DNA from: DATGKG01 sp963783145
GTDB lineage: Bacteria; Desulfobacterota; Binatia; Binatales; Binataceae
Assembly: GCA_963783145.1 (NCBI GenBank)
Contig: CAWAMM010000009.1
Span: 248,001 to 312,000 of the forward strand
DNA: 64,000 nucleotides
Direction: 5' to 3'
Every line of letters starts with the position of its first letter. The first letter of the stretch is position 1. Positions 25,043-34,157 of this stretch are shown piece by piece. The position numbers and the translations under genes are program-made. The notes under the pieces are model-generated. The model had not been told where the DNA came from and made no database searches. It saw only the letters and a program-made list of their open reading frames with translations.

Positions 25043-25499
25043 CCTTCCAGACCTGGTACTTGGGCGGCCAGGTGCCGTGGCCGCCCGGGTACTTCGCGTG
25101 CATCACGCGCGCGATATCGAGCCGAAATAGCGCCTCATCGTTGGTCGAGGTCATGCCGCGCGCCTTCTGATCGTCGCGCACGCGTCCGGCTTGGGCTTCA
25201 TCCTCGAGATTATGCGCGCGGCCCATCACCAGGAACTCATCGTCGACGTCGTTCGCCGGAAAGGTGTGGAGCGCATAGCGGCCGTCGCGTTTGAGGTCTC
25301 CGCACTTTGGAGATGTTGGCAGGATCAGCGCGTAAAGATCGCCGTCCACGACCGTCGGACAGATCGGATGAAGTCGCGGTGCGCCGTCGCGGCGTATGCT
25401 CGCGAGGAAGGCCAGACCCGGACCGTGTTGATAGAGGAGCTTGCGCCCGGCCGCGGCCATCTCCGGCGCCTGCTTCTCGAATTCGTTCCATGAAGCCAC
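25029..25499 (-). CDS. PNPOx-like FMN-binding split-barrel protein
   Basis: A 156-residue split beta-barrel protein of the pyridoxamine-5'-phosphate oxidase superfamily, probably binding FMN or F420. Segments include LAFLASIRRDGAPRLHPICP, LYALILPTSPKCGDLKRDGRYALH and the C-terminal KYPGGHGTWPPKYQVWKV. Its substrate is unknown. It is convergent with the SDR gene. Confidence 0.78.
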   Translation of the reverse strand: MASWNEFEKQAPEMAAAGRKLLYQHGPGLAFLASIRRDGAPRLHPICPTVVDGDLYALILPTSPKCGDLKRDGRYALHTFPANDVDDEFLVMGRAHNLEDEAQAGRVRDDQKARGMTSTNDEALFRLDIARVMHAKYPGGHGTWPPKYQVWKVTAP

Positions 25500-25550
25500 G
25501 ATGTTTCCTCCTCGATGGGTTGGATGTATGCAGATCGAGTCTTAGTCGAA

Positions 25551-25673
25551 TCATCGGCGGCGTGCTAACTCGGAGGCATAGTGAAGGCCGACCGAATCGG
25601 CGTGCGCGCGCAGCCACTCGCTCAGCCGCGTCGGGCAGGTGGGAGGCTCCGAGGAGACCAGCAGGTTGCGCAT
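25551..25673 (-). CDS. Small hypothetical ORF (40 aa)
   Basis: MRNLLVSSEPPTCP and TRLSEWLRAHADSVG followed by HYASELARRR: an acid-base balanced, helix-like sequence with codon use like the neighbours. AAAGG lies just before the ATG. The frame is closed by a stop 11 codons upstream. It lies upstream of the PNPOx-like gene and may be its short partner. I do not recognise it, and it could be spurious. Confidence 0.3.
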   Translation of the reverse strand: MRNLLVSSEPPTCPTRLSEWLRAHADSVGLHYASELARRR

Positions 25674-25726
25674 CAGGCCTTTAACCTCGTCCCTGGTGAG
25701 GCGGCTTCATAACGCAATGACAAAAA

Positions 25727-26236
25727 TCAGAAGGGGCGGAACGGACGATTGGCCGGCGTCAGCACTAGCTGCTTGTTGTGGAATTTTACCTTCTTCGGCT
25801 GGTCCTCGTTCGTGTCGATCGTAAGTTCGACCATTATGTCGCGATAACGGTCTTCTTTGAGCCATGCAACCGTCATGAAATCCGTGAAATATCCCAGGCT
25901 ATCGTTAGCGAATGCGGCGGCGCCGACGGCGAAATCCGCCTTCACCTCGGTTCGGTCGCCAACTGCTTCGGAGGAGTTATCGATCGTCATGTCCCATTCA
26001 TATGGAGGGTAGATCCGCTGCACAACTCCGCCCCGCACGAGGCAGCGAAAAGCCTGGATCCGTTGAGGTGGTGTCAACTTAAAGGAGGCCGGCAATGAGA
26101 CGTCTACCACTTCGAATCTCTTCCTCTGCCACGCTTGGAATTTCTCGCGCTCCGGGCTTTGCTGTGCGAAGCTGCCAGATCCGTAAAACGCAAGCACCGC
26201 CAGCAAAAGTCCAATGGTGCGAACAAGTCGGCGCAT
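25727..26236 (-). CDS. Secreted protein of unknown function
   Basis: A 169-residue protein with a clear Sec signal peptide, MRRLVRTIGLLLAVLAF, and probable cleavage after SFA before QQ. The mature part is rich in beta segments (KLTPPQRIQAFRCLVRGGVVQRIYPPYEW, IMVELTIDTNEDQPKKVKF) with no motif I recognise. The frame is open upstream to 26440, but ATG 26236 is the only start that places the signal peptide at the N-terminus. Periplasmic or exported; role unknown. Confidence 0.65.
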   Translation of the reverse strand: MRRLVRTIGLLLAVLAFYGSGSFAQQSPEREKFQAWQRKRFEVVDVSLPASFKLTPPQRIQAFRCLVRGGVVQRIYPPYEWDMTIDNSSEAVGDRTEVKADFAVGAAAFANDSLGYFTDFMTVAWLKEDRYRDIMVELTIDTNEDQPKKVKFHNKQLVLTPANRPFRPF

Positions 26237-26290
26237 GTGCTCTAATCCTCGAGTGGAGATACTATCTCTGATGCCGCGCAGGTGGTGACG

Positions 26291-26494
26291 ATGGCGCGAT
26301 GCATGCTGGTTTACCAGCGCAACCAGAAATACTTCCGCATCCCCGACGCCGAGGTCGAAGACTGGGATGAGGTGCGCGAGGAACTCGACGCCGAGCCGCA
26401 GCTTATCGAGCGCGTCGACGGGTGGGCGCCATACACCCACGCGTTTAGGCTTCCGAATGGTTCGGTCTACCTGGTCGCGCTGGAAGATAAATAG
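26291..26494 (+). CDS. Small conserved-looking hypothetical protein
   Basis: A 67-residue acidic protein beginning MARCMLVYQRNQKYFRIP, with VEDWDEVREELDAEP and LPNGSVYLVALEDK. It has no signal peptide or membrane segment. ATG 26291 is chosen because AGGTGG lies a few bases upstream; two GTG codons before it are alternatives. It is divergent from the secreted protein gene. Function unknown. Confidence 0.5.
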   Translation: MARCMLVYQRNQKYFRIPDAEVEDWDEVREELDAEPQLIERVDGWAPYTHAFRLPNGSVYLVALEDK

Positions 26495-26682
26495 GACTGA
26501 TAACCGGGGTGTCCCGCGCTGGGACGATGATTTGTCCCCGTTGCGCGGCGGCTAGCCGGTTCGGTGCGGACGAAATCGTGCGCAGCCTGCCAGTTCCAGC
26601 TGTTTAAGCATGCCAAGCTTTGCGCATGATATCGGCACGTCAAATGCTTTATGTGCCAGTGGCCGATGTAGGAGCGCACCAA

Positions 26683-26874
26683 ATGGAAAACAGACAGCTC
26701 GAAAAGCGTTGCCGATTAGTTGGACAGATTCGAGATCACAGTGGCCGTGTGCGTTTTGGCGAACAACCGACCATCGTGCGCGAAGTCGACAACCTCGATC
26801 GCCACATGTTCCTGGTAAAATTCGATGACGGCGCGACCACCTTTCTGTTCCCTCACGAAGTTGCGATTAACTAG
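26683..26874 (+). CDS. Small hypothetical protein (63 aa)
   Basis: A 63-residue protein starting MENRQLEKRCRLVGQIRD, with a beta-rich C-terminal part (HMFLVKFDDGATTFLFPHEV) that resembles a small SH3-like barrel. The GGAG at 26671 sits eight bases before ATG 26683. I cannot assign a family. The stretch 26495-26682 before it shows nothing else. Confidence 0.5.
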   Translation: MENRQLEKRCRLVGQIRDHSGRVRFGEQPTIVREVDNLDRHMFLVKFDDGATTFLFPHEVAIN

Positions 26875-26892
26875 CGACCTGCGCCTTCACCC

Positions 26893-27216
26893 TTAGCGCC
26901 GGGTCGCTCCCGAGGCGCGCAGGACCGCATCGTGGAATAAAAGTTCCGCCAGCTCGCGATAACAATCCCGGCAAAATCCCACGCTCCCCGCCGCTTCGTC
27001 GACCGCGGCGGTCTCGTCGACCAGCAACACTACCGCGCGCAGCGCCCGACCGGGATCGAGGCATCGCACGCATACCAGTTGCTGGCCGCAACGCTGCCCA
27101 GCCTCGGTCACCGCGCTGACGAAGGTTGCATCATCGATCAGAAGCAACTGGTCCTCGCCGTCGGCGATTTCCAAGCCGGCGAGATCGTCGATGATGGGTG
27201 GTTTGGATTTGATCAT
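26893..27216 (-). CDS. Hypothetical protein with four-cysteine zinc-site candidate
   Basis: A 107-residue protein starting MIKSKPPIIDD. It has two CxxC pairs, in LVCVRCLDPGRA and VGFCRDCYRELAE, spaced like a small zinc-binding site. ATG 27216 is preferred over the open frame running to 27348. It ends next to the 63-aa ORF, tail to tail. Function unknown. The gap 27217-27497 holds nothing I can support. Confidence 0.5.
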   Translation of the reverse strand: MIKSKPPIIDDLAGLEIADGEDQLLLIDDATFVSAVTEAGQRCGQQLVCVRCLDPGRALRAVVLLVDETAAVDEAAGSVGFCRDCYRELAELLFHDAVLRASGATRR

Positions 27217-27497
27217 AGATTCATGCCCTGCCCGCGCGCCAAACTGAATACCCCCGCAATTTATGCTCTTCGGCTTCGGTGGTGATTCCAGCAGTCGAGC
27301 AAGTCGAAGGCCACTCTCAATCCAGCAGAGGCCGATAAAAGTAGCCATTTTTGTGGCCGTTACGCCATTTTTTTGCTGGTACGTTCTATTCGGCCGTCAG
27401 CACATTGACGCTGTGTGGAAAATTGCCCCGGTGCAGTGCGAAATTTTTCCGCAGTCCTTTGACTGCGCTAGAGGTTCTTCAAAATTAAAGTGATGCT

Positions 27498-28463
27498 TCA
27501 GACATGATCGGCCCGCCGTAAAACCTTCCTGACCGAGAGGCGAATTTTGTCGAGTAGCTTCTGCGCCCATTGAAACTCGGTCGCCAAAATCGCCAATCCC
27601 GCCGGGATGATAATGAAGGCGGGTCCCGGCAGGAAAATCATTGCCACGCCAATCAGTAGAATCATCGATCCGATGATCAAGACCACGACCCGCCGAGCCC
27701 GCGGCGGAAGCGGCAGGCGGTGAATCATCTCCTGGCAGGATTCGATGCAGCGCGCCGACAGATGCGCGATGCGATTCTCATTCGGCAGGTTCGCGCGCAG
27801 CACCAGCGCTGCGCCGATCGCGACGAGGATCGCAATCACGCTCCAGAACACGCGCTCGGGCAGGATGCGCTCGGGATACGGTTGATGCAGCACCAGCGCA
27901 GACATCTTTTCGAAGCCCTCACTGAACAGCCGCACCGCGACCCATCCGACCAGAATGAAGCCGAGATGTTCGATTTCCGGGCAATTCTGCAGCAGCTTGA
28001 CGAACAGCATCGCCGCATAGCGGACCGCGAGAATTCCCAGCGCGACGCCGGCCAAAACCACCCACAGATGATTCGACATGCCGACCGCAACCAGCGTGGA
28101 GTCGATCGCGAAGGCCGCATCGGTCAGCTCGACCATCGCGATCGTGATCCAGAATTCGCGCGGGGACGAGTCTTTACCCTCGTACAAATGCGCCTCGCGA
28201 CGCAGCGCAAAGTGCGCGATCACGAGGTAGACGAGGTACAGCGCGCCGGCTATCTGGAGCCACCAGATGCTCATCAGCCATTTGGCGCCGAGGATCGCGA
28301 CCGCGCGCAGGATGAACGCGCCCCACATTCCGTAGAGCAGCGCGCGCCGCTGCAGGGACGCCTCGAGCGACCTGACCTGCAGCGCCATCGCGAGCGCATT
28401 GTCGACCGAGAGAATCCCTTCGAGAAAGATCAGGGTTCCGATCGCGACGAGGCTCTCAAGCAT
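27498..28463 (-). CDS. TerC-family membrane protein with C-terminal PGPGW domain
   Basis: A 321-residue inner-membrane protein. The N-terminal two thirds is a TerC/Alx-type domain of about seven helices, with the acidic signature EGILSVDNALAMAL in helix 1 and ELTDAAFAIDSTLVAVGM later; members handle manganese or tellurite stress. The last 90 residues carry a hydrophobic segment with FLPGPAFIIIPAGLAILATEF, matching the PGPGW family of membrane proteins, so this is a two-domain fusion. ATG 28463 is chosen over the TTG one codon upstream. No yybP-ykoY riboswitch is seen upstream. Confidence 0.85.
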   Translation of the reverse strand: MLESLVAIGTLIFLEGILSVDNALAMALQVRSLEASLQRRALLYGMWGAFILRAVAILGAKWLMSIWWLQIAGALYLVYLVIAHFALRREAHLYEGKDSSPREFWITIAMVELTDAAFAIDSTLVAVGMSNHLWVVLAGVALGILAVRYAAMLFVKLLQNCPEIEHLGFILVGWVAVRLFSEGFEKMSALVLHQPYPERILPERVFWSVIAILVAIGAALVLRANLPNENRIAHLSARCIESCQEMIHRLPLPPRARRVVVLIIGSMILLIGVAMIFLPGPAFIIIPAGLAILATEFQWAQKLLDKIRLSVRKVLRRADHV

Positions 28464-28589
28464 CAAGTGACTCTAACGATGATTTCCATCGAGTAGGAAA
28501 TCGCGGGAGCTCGAGACTGCCGAACGCTACCGGATCGTTGAATGGAATCGCTCAGGAAGATCGTAGCGCTGAAGCCGGAGAATTCTCGG

Positions 28590-29153
28590 CTACTTTCCGG
28601 TCGGGAGGTCGTCCGCAAAGATACCGGTCGGGAGGCCATCGATGCTGTGGAGGTTTTCCTTGCGTTGATACTCCACCACCGCATCCTCGCCACGCTTCTC
28701 CCAGTATTTGCGCAGCGTGTCGCGCTCTTCGAGACCTTGCAGCCTCGGCACCGCATAGCCGCATGAGGTCATCGCCGATTCCACCGTTATCTCGATGATC
28801 TGACGCACGCCCAACTGCTTGGGGAACCTCGCAAGGTAGTCGTTCCACTCGGAGTCGCGCGGATGAATCGCGCGCCCATGGCCGTAAAGCCGTGTGATAT
28901 CCGCGGTCTTATCGAACGAGCAGAACATAATGGTGATGCGGCCGTCGTCGAGCAGGTGCGCGGCGGTTTCGTTGCCGCTGCCGGTCAAATCGAGGTAGAT
29001 GGCGCGCTTCTCATCCACCACCCGAAAGGTATCCATCCCCTTGGGCGAGAGGTTGATGCGTCCTACATGCGGCGCGGTCGCGACGAAGAATACCTTCTGC
29101 TCGGCGATGAATTCCCGCATTTCGGAGGTGATGGTCTTGAACCACTTTGACAT
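28590..29153 (-). CDS. PNPOx-like FMN-binding protein
   Basis: A 187-residue split-barrel flavoprotein of the pyridoxamine phosphate oxidase superfamily: FVATAPHVGRINLSPKGMDTF, YLDLTGSGNETAAHLLDDGRITIMFCSF, GHGRAIHP and CGYAVPRLQ. These match the group often labelled pyridoxamine 5'-phosphate oxidase family protein, with no proven PNP activity. It stands alone between the TerC and response regulator genes on the same strand. It is the second member of this superfamily in the window; the other is at 25029. Confidence 0.8.
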   Translation of the reverse strand: MSKWFKTITSEMREFIAEQKVFFVATAPHVGRINLSPKGMDTFRVVDEKRAIYLDLTGSGNETAAHLLDDGRITIMFCSFDKTADITRLYGHGRAIHPRDSEWNDYLARFPKQLGVRQIIEITVESAMTSCGYAVPRLQGLEERDTLRKYWEKRGEDAVVEYQRKENLHSIDGLPTGIFADDLPTGK

Positions 29154-29235
29154 GGCGACGTCCTCGAGGTTGGCCTTAACTGAACGCTATACGCGCCCGA
29201 TATGCGGAGCAAACCCTGCGATGTGTGTCGGCGGG

Positions 29236-30603
29236 CTAGCCCTCGTCGAGGCTTTCGCCGAGCTTGCGATAGAGCGTCTTGCGATCGATTTTTAAAATCG
29301 CGGCGGCCTCGGTTTTGTTACCACCCACCGAATCGAGAATCATCCGCGCGTATTGCTGCTCGATGCGCTCCAGGCTGAGCTTGCGCGCGACCGCATCTTC
29401 GAGCAGGTTGCCGGTCGGTGCCGCCATCCCGGTCATGCTCGCGGGCAAATCCGCCACGGTCAGGCGTCCCTCGCGCGACAGAATGACGCCACTCTGGATG
29501 GCGCTCTGCAACTCGCGGATATTTCCGGGCCATCGATAGCTCATGAAAAAGTCCATAGCATCGTTGTCAATGGAGGGGATCGCCTTACCCGCCTCGGCGC
29601 AGGCGCGCACCAGGAAATGCTTGACGAGGAGCGGGATGTCATCGCGCCGTTCGCGCAAGGGCGGCACGGTCAGGGTGAAGGTCGCGAGGCGATAGAACAG
29701 GTCGGCGCGAAATTTTCCGTCGGCGATGGCTTTTTCCAGCTTAGTGTTGGTCGCGGCGACGATGCGCACATCGATCGGGGTCTCTTCGGTCGCACCGAGC
29801 GGGCGCACCTTCTTGTCCTCGATGACGCGTAGCAGCTTGGCCTGCAACGAGAGCGGCATCTCGCCGATCTCATCGAGGAACAGGGTGCCGCCGCGCGCCG
29901 CCTGAAACAGCCCGAGCTTGCTCTGGCGGGCGTCGGTGAAAGCTCCGCGCGCGTAGCCGAACAGTTCGCTCTCGATGAGGTTGTCGGGGATCGCGGCGCA
30001 GTTGATCGGGACGAAGGGCGCATCGCGGCGGCGGCTCTCGAAGTGCAACGCCCGCGCCAGCAGATCCTTGCCGGTGCCGCTTTCGCCGGTGATAATCACG
30101 GTCGCGTTGGCATCGACGAATTGTTCGAGCTTGCGCAAGACCGATTTCATTTGCGGATCGGCAGCGATGATGGCTCCGATCCCGTAGCTGCGCGCGAGGT
30201 CGCCCCGTAGTCGCCGTATTTCCTGGCGCAACTGACGATTTTCCAGCACCCGCGCGACCAGGATCAGAAACTCATCGTTGCGAAATGGCTTGGTGAGGTA
30301 GTCGGCGGCGCCGCGCTTCATCGACTCCACTGCCGATTCGATCGATCCGAACGCGGTGATGATTACCACCGGCAAATCCGGGACCAGTTCGTGGAGCTCG
30401 GTCTGGAGCTCATGACCGCTCATCCCACTCATCCGTACATCCGAGATGACCAGGTCGGGGCAATTCTCGCGAACTTGGGCGAGCGCCTGGGACGCGGAGT
30501 TGGCGCTACTCGCGGTGTAGTCGGCCCCACGCAGGACGTCGCAGAGCAAGTTCGCCATCTCCCGATCGTCATCCACGATGAGAATTGAGGCGGCGTCATT
30601 CAT
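29236..30603 (-). CDS. NtrC-family sigma-54-dependent response regulator
   Basis: A 455-residue regulator with three domains: a receiver (phosphoacceptor Asp55 in VISDVRMSG, switch lysine in DYLTKPF), an AAA+ sigma-54 activation domain (Walker A GESGTGKD at 173-180, GAFTDA in place of the usual GAFTGA loop, Walker B LFLDEIGEM, second-region FRADLFYRL), and a C-terminal Fis-type helix-turn-helix (NKTEAAAILKIDRKTLYRKL). It activates sigma-54 promoters when phosphorylated by the kinase encoded immediately upstream, which it overlaps by eight bases. The signal and targets are unknown. Confidence 0.93.
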   Translation of the reverse strand: MNDAASILIVDDDREMANLLCDVLRGADYTASSANSASQALAQVRENCPDLVISDVRMSGMSGHELQTELHELVPDLPVVIITAFGSIESAVESMKRGAADYLTKPFRNDEFLILVARVLENRQLRQEIRRLRGDLARSYGIGAIIAADPQMKSVLRKLEQFVDANATVIITGESGTGKDLLARALHFESRRRDAPFVPINCAAIPDNLIESELFGYARGAFTDARQSKLGLFQAARGGTLFLDEIGEMPLSLQAKLLRVIEDKKVRPLGATEETPIDVRIVAATNTKLEKAIADGKFRADLFYRLATFTLTVPPLRERRDDIPLLVKHFLVRACAEAGKAIPSIDNDAMDFFMSYRWPGNIRELQSAIQSGVILSREGRLTVADLPASMTGMAAPTGNLLEDAVARKLSLERIEQQYARMILDSVGGNKTEAAAILKIDRKTLYRKLGESLDEG

Positions 30604-32128
30604 GGCCGTTATTCCTTGCGTTCTCAACATTTCCCAGGACCGGCCGATGCGATCGCGGAAACGCCACGTAGAACCGGGTGCCGGTCGAGTTACTCTCCAA
30701 GGTTATCTCGCCATCGTGACTCTGGACGATGGTTTGGCACACCGCGAGACCCATCCCGGTCCCTTTGCCCGGCTCCTTAGTGGTGAAGAAGGGATCGAAG
30801 ATGCGGCTGCGATTCGCTTCTGGGATCCCGGGCCCGGTGTCCTCGAAGACCACCACGATGCGCGCCGCACCATTGTCATGCTCGGCGCGGGCTCTGACCG
30901 TCAACGTACCACCGCTAGCGCGCATCGCGTCGAGTGCATTGATGCCGAGATTCACGAACACCTGTTGCAGCTGATCCGGATCGCAATCAACGAGTAATGG
31001 TTGTTCGCCCAACTCCGTGCGCACCATTACGCCCCTCTTGGTCGCTTCCGTCTCAATCAGGTGAATCGAGCGCTGCACGATGGGGCGCAGGTCCGCCGTC
31101 ATTTTTAGCGACTCGCGATAGCGCGAATAATCCAGCAGCATCCGCACGATACTGGTGATGCGATCGATCTGCGCGATGATGATTTCGAGGCCTTCGGCGG
31201 TCTTTTGCGGCTCGAATCGCGAATGGGTCAAGTACTCGGCGCGCCCGCGGATGACGCCCATCGGGGTGCCGATCTCGTGCGCAAGGCCGGCCGCCAGGCT
31301 GCCAATCGTGGCGAGGCGATCGGAATGGAGCAGCCGCCGTTCCAGCTCGATTTCGCTGCGATGCTTTTCCAGCAGATCGGCGCGCGCCTTGGCCAACTCC
31401 TCGCCCAATTTGCGAAATTCCCCGATTAGCAGCTCGACCTCATCCCCGGTCGGCTCAGCCTTAAGCCCTGATTTAGCTCGAGCCGGTACCAGGTGGTCAC
31501 GCGAAGTAGATTCGCCGCTGGAAAAGCTAATCACCCGCCGCGACAGCTCTGCCAGCGGCCACGAGATGTATCTGCGCACCGCAAATGCGATAAGCGCGAC
31601 GATCAAAACCAGCGTCACCAGGCCGGCAACGACGGAAATCCTAACCCGGTCGCGTAGATCCTGGCGTACGTCGGTCCAGTCATTAGCGACCAGGAGGTAG
31701 CCGACCAGTGGATACTTAGGTGGTCCGAGTGGAACTACTTCGCAAATCCATTCGCCATCGGCATCCGCGTCGAGACGGAATTCCAGCGGCCGATCAGGGC
31801 GCGCCAATCGTACCCGTGCCGGCGACAGCTTCAGATTCTCGGGGAAAGCTCGTAACGCGTGCCAAGGTTTGCCGTCCTTGTCGAACACAGCTGCTTCGGT
31901 ACCGTCCACCCGAATGCGTTCCAGCACGTCATCGACCTGGTCCCATTCGTTGGTGCGGATGTCGTCGTTGAGCGCCGCGCCCAGGCTGCGAGCGGTCGCC
32001 CGCGATTCCCGCTCCAGGTCGTGAACGTAGCTCTGGGTGGAACGATGGGCAGTCCAGTACATGTAGATGCCCATCACGGGCAGCAAGACCATTAACAGCG
32101 CGATTATGAAGCGGGTTCCGACTTTCAC
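30596..32128 (-). CDS. Membrane sensor histidine kinase
   Basis: A 510-residue kinase. It has a transmembrane helix at about 5-25, a periplasmic sensing region to about 160, a second helix at 164-184, a HAMP-like linker and coiled coil (GEELAKARADLLEKHRSEIELERR), a HisKA domain with the phosphoacceptor His284 in GLAHEIGTPMG, and an ATPase domain with N, G1 and G2 boxes (NLGINALDAM, FEDTGPGIPE, GKGTGMGLAVC). The organisation resembles NtrB/ZraS-like partners of NtrC regulators. It is co-transcribed and overlapping with the response regulator gene downstream. Confidence 0.93.
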   Translation of the reverse strand: MKVGTRFIIALLMVLLPVMGIYMYWTAHRSTQSYVHDLERESRATARSLGAALNDDIRTNEWDQVDDVLERIRVDGTEAAVFDKDGKPWHALRAFPENLKLSPARVRLARPDRPLEFRLDADADGEWICEVVPLGPPKYPLVGYLLVANDWTDVRQDLRDRVRISVVAGLVTLVLIVALIAFAVRRYISWPLAELSRRVISFSSGESTSRDHLVPARAKSGLKAEPTGDEVELLIGEFRKLGEELAKARADLLEKHRSEIELERRLLHSDRLATIGSLAAGLAHEIGTPMGVIRGRAEYLTHSRFEPQKTAEGLEIIIAQIDRITSIVRMLLDYSRYRESLKMTADLRPIVQRSIHLIETEATKRGVMVRTELGEQPLLVDCDPDQLQQVFVNLGINALDAMRASGGTLTVRARAEHDNGAARIVVVFEDTGPGIPEANRSRIFDPFFTTKEPGKGTGMGLAVCQTIVQSHDGEITLESNSTGTRFYVAFPRSHRPVLGNVENARNNGHE

Positions 32129-32471
32129 GAGGACAATCGATCCGAGGAGTTCCTTCCCCAGAGTTATTTACCCAGACGATCTCTCAATGATGGCCTACAC
32201 CTGTTCCCCGGTCCACCAACCCCGCGAAGCGCCTCGTTGCTCGCCTTCCCCCGTTTGGCTACGACCCGCGCCCCACCGCAAGGGACAACAAGAGGGGAAG
32301 TCGTCGGGGGGGATGACGACCCCCGGGTGAGCCGGAGGGGCGCGGGTACCAGCTAGTAGAGCAACCGCGATGCCGTAAAAAAACCACGTCGAACATTGAT
32401 GCGAGACGACTCAGGTGGGGCAAATTTCCGCAGCTTCGATTCGAAGCTGGCGCGATTTCCCACGCGGATAG
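32129..32471. other. Intergenic region upstream of the kinase gene
   Basis: Lies between the kinase start and the terminator of the DUF1329 gene. It must hold the promoter of the two-component operon. I see no clear -35/-10 pair, no -24/-12 site and no gene here. Confidence 0.4.
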
Positions 32472-32510
32472 AAAAAAAAGGCCGGCCCACCCCGAAAGGG
32501 GCAGGCCGGT
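32472..32510 (-). terminator. Rho-independent terminator of the DUF1329 gene
   Basis: On the minus strand, a strong GC stem (ACCGGCCTGCCCC paired with GGGGTGGGCCGG, loop TTTC) is followed by eight T residues. It lies 30 bases after the stop of the gene at 32540 and is the clearest intrinsic terminator in the window. Confidence 0.85.
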
Positions 32511-32539
32511 TTCAGAAACCAGTTGCGGAGTTAAGAAGC

Positions 32540-33853
32540 TTAGTCGCCCGAGAGCGCGTGACCGCCTTCGGCTGCGCGCGCCATCTGGTCGGGGGTATAC
32601 CAACTGCGGTCCGTCGCTCCCATGTTGATGAACCAGGAATCATGCGTCGGCGCATGCATCGACGGATGGTAGCAGACGGTGGCGAAACCGCTCTGCATAT
32701 TGGCCGAGGACGAGCCGACCTGGAACTCGCGCTTGAACGGATAGATCGCGATGCGCGCGTCGGGCTCAGACCGATCCGAGTAGTACATCCACGAGGTGTA
32801 GTTTACGAACAGCTGGCCCTGGCGATCGTAGATGTCATCCGCCATCACGAAGACGGCCTCGCTGTCGATGTAAAGGACCTCGTGGTCATAGAGCGAATTA
32901 AAATGCCCCGGACGTACCCGGGCTTCAACTACGTACATGTGACGGATTTCCCACGGATCCGGACAATGGCTGGCGCCGCCGTCAGTTGGGCATCGCACAT
33001 CCGGCGAATGGCCGACGTTGATCGCCGCGAGCATGTTTTTCTCGCCCAGCATTTTGAAATTGTACCATTCGTTTTTGCCGCTGAACCCCTCGTAGTGATT
33101 CGGATCGTAGGCTTGGGGGCCTGCCGCGGTGTCCAGGATTGAGTAATTGAGGCGGCGCAGTCGGCGGGCGCCCGGAGTCCAGGTCCAGGCATCGTCATCG
33201 CGGGTTGGATCCGCGTAACGAAACTTGATGAGACCGGTCCCGCGAGAATCCTCAGGCGACAGCACCGGGTACAATGCATTCAGGTAGTAGCGTCCGGTCT
33301 TCTTGAAATCGGGATCCACCGGAATCGGATCGACTTCGGTGCGGCCGACCTCGTTGTAGCCAGCGTAGTGGCCGACTTCGTAATCGACGATTTGGCGAAA
33401 CGTCGCGTTCTTGCCCCAGTATTCGCTGTCGCAGTCGAACCAGCGCAGGTCGTAATCGTCGCTGGAGATAGGACGGAAGGTTTCATTCCACATCACCTTG
33501 TCGGCGGAATGCGGATCGTTGGTATCGATGATCGGGAACGGTTCTCCGGCCACATAACCGACCATGCTGCGGCCATCGGAGGAGAGGCGCACCTGCGCGG
33601 AATATTTTTCGGTCGCTTCCTTGTACGGCGGTGGCCAATCGATGCGCTCGGTAGGAATAATCTTGAGCGTCATCCCGTGCATGATGCGGAGGTACTGGCC
33701 CGGCGTCACCAGGTCCTGCACCTTGGTCGCGTTTTCGTCAGTGATGAAATCCCCGGGTTTGATCTCCGCGCGCGCGACGGAGGCAGTTGCGAGGAACGAT
33801 CCGACAATCGCGGTCGCAGCGGCGACAACGCAGAATCTACTAAAACTCGGCAT
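32540..33853 (-). CDS. DUF1329 family envelope protein
   Basis: A 437-residue exported protein: a Sec signal peptide ends at SVARA before Glu30, followed by the DUF1329 domain, whose fold is related to the lipoprotein carrier LolA. Landmarks are QDLVTPGQYLRIMHGM, YVAGEPFPIIDTNDP, YNEVGRTEVDPIP and the aromatic-rich C-terminus. DUF1329 proteins often accompany outer-membrane or efflux components for hydrophobic compounds, but their ligand is not established. The gene is a single transcription unit with a good promoter (33928-33956), a GGAGG ribosome site and its own terminator. A decayed paralogue lies at about 62941-63165. Confidence 0.87.
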   Translation of the reverse strand: MPSFSRFCVVAAATAIVGSFLATASVARAEIKPGDFITDENATKVQDLVTPGQYLRIMHGMTLKIIPTERIDWPPPYKEATEKYSAQVRLSSDGRSMVGYVAGEPFPIIDTNDPHSADKVMWNETFRPISSDDYDLRWFDCDSEYWGKNATFRQIVDYEVGHYAGYNEVGRTEVDPIPVDPDFKKTGRYYLNALYPVLSPEDSRGTGLIKFRYADPTRDDDAWTWTPGARRLRRLNYSILDTAAGPQAYDPNHYEGFSGKNEWYNFKMLGEKNMLAAINVGHSPDVRCPTDGGASHCPDPWEIRHMYVVEARVRPGHFNSLYDHEVLYIDSEAVFVMADDIYDRQGQLFVNYTSWMYYSDRSEPDARIAIYPFKREFQVGSSSANMQSGFATVCYHPSMHAPTHDSWFINMGATDRSWYTPDQMARAAEGGHALSGD

Positions 33854-33927
33854 AAATGTGAGCCTCCGATGCGCTTGCCTGAAGCATTGTTACGAACGTT
33901 AAAATTAAAAAGTAATTCTTATTCATC

Positions 33928-33956
33928 TCATTAGACTTCAGAATGTAACCTGTCAA
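33928..33956 (-). promoter_or_regulatory. Sigma-70-type promoter of the DUF1329 gene
   Basis: On the minus strand, TTGACA (33951-33956) and TAATGA (33928-33933) are separated by 17 bases, inside an AT-rich leader about 75 bases before the ATG. The -35 box is a perfect consensus; the -10 box matches four of six. Confidence 0.6.
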
Positions 33957-34075
33957 TACGAAATGATTGATATACTCGGAGGATTGGTGCAAAACATGGC
34001 TCAAAAGGTTCCGATTGCGGCCGGTCGAAGGGGAAATAATCGGCGAAATTTCTCTAAAAGTAATATAAATGTTGC

Positions 34076-34103
34076 TTGTTTTAATTGTCTATAAAATTAA
34101 TAC
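34076..34103 (+). promoter_or_regulatory. Possible promoter of the small CxxH protein gene
   Basis: TTGTTT and TAATAC are separated by 16 bases in an unusually AT-rich stretch 55 bases upstream of ATG 34158. The match to consensus is only moderate. The rest of the gap 33854-34157 shows nothing further beyond the DUF1329 promoter. Confidence 0.25.
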
Positions 34104-34157
34104 TGTTCTGAGTGCGATGCGCCACGGGTCGGAAATGCGGTGGTCGCTGGAGCCACG

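Noticed and set aside
28464..28589. yybP-ykoY (Mn) riboswitch before the TerC gene
   Set aside because: No conserved riboswitch core could be found in the short leader.
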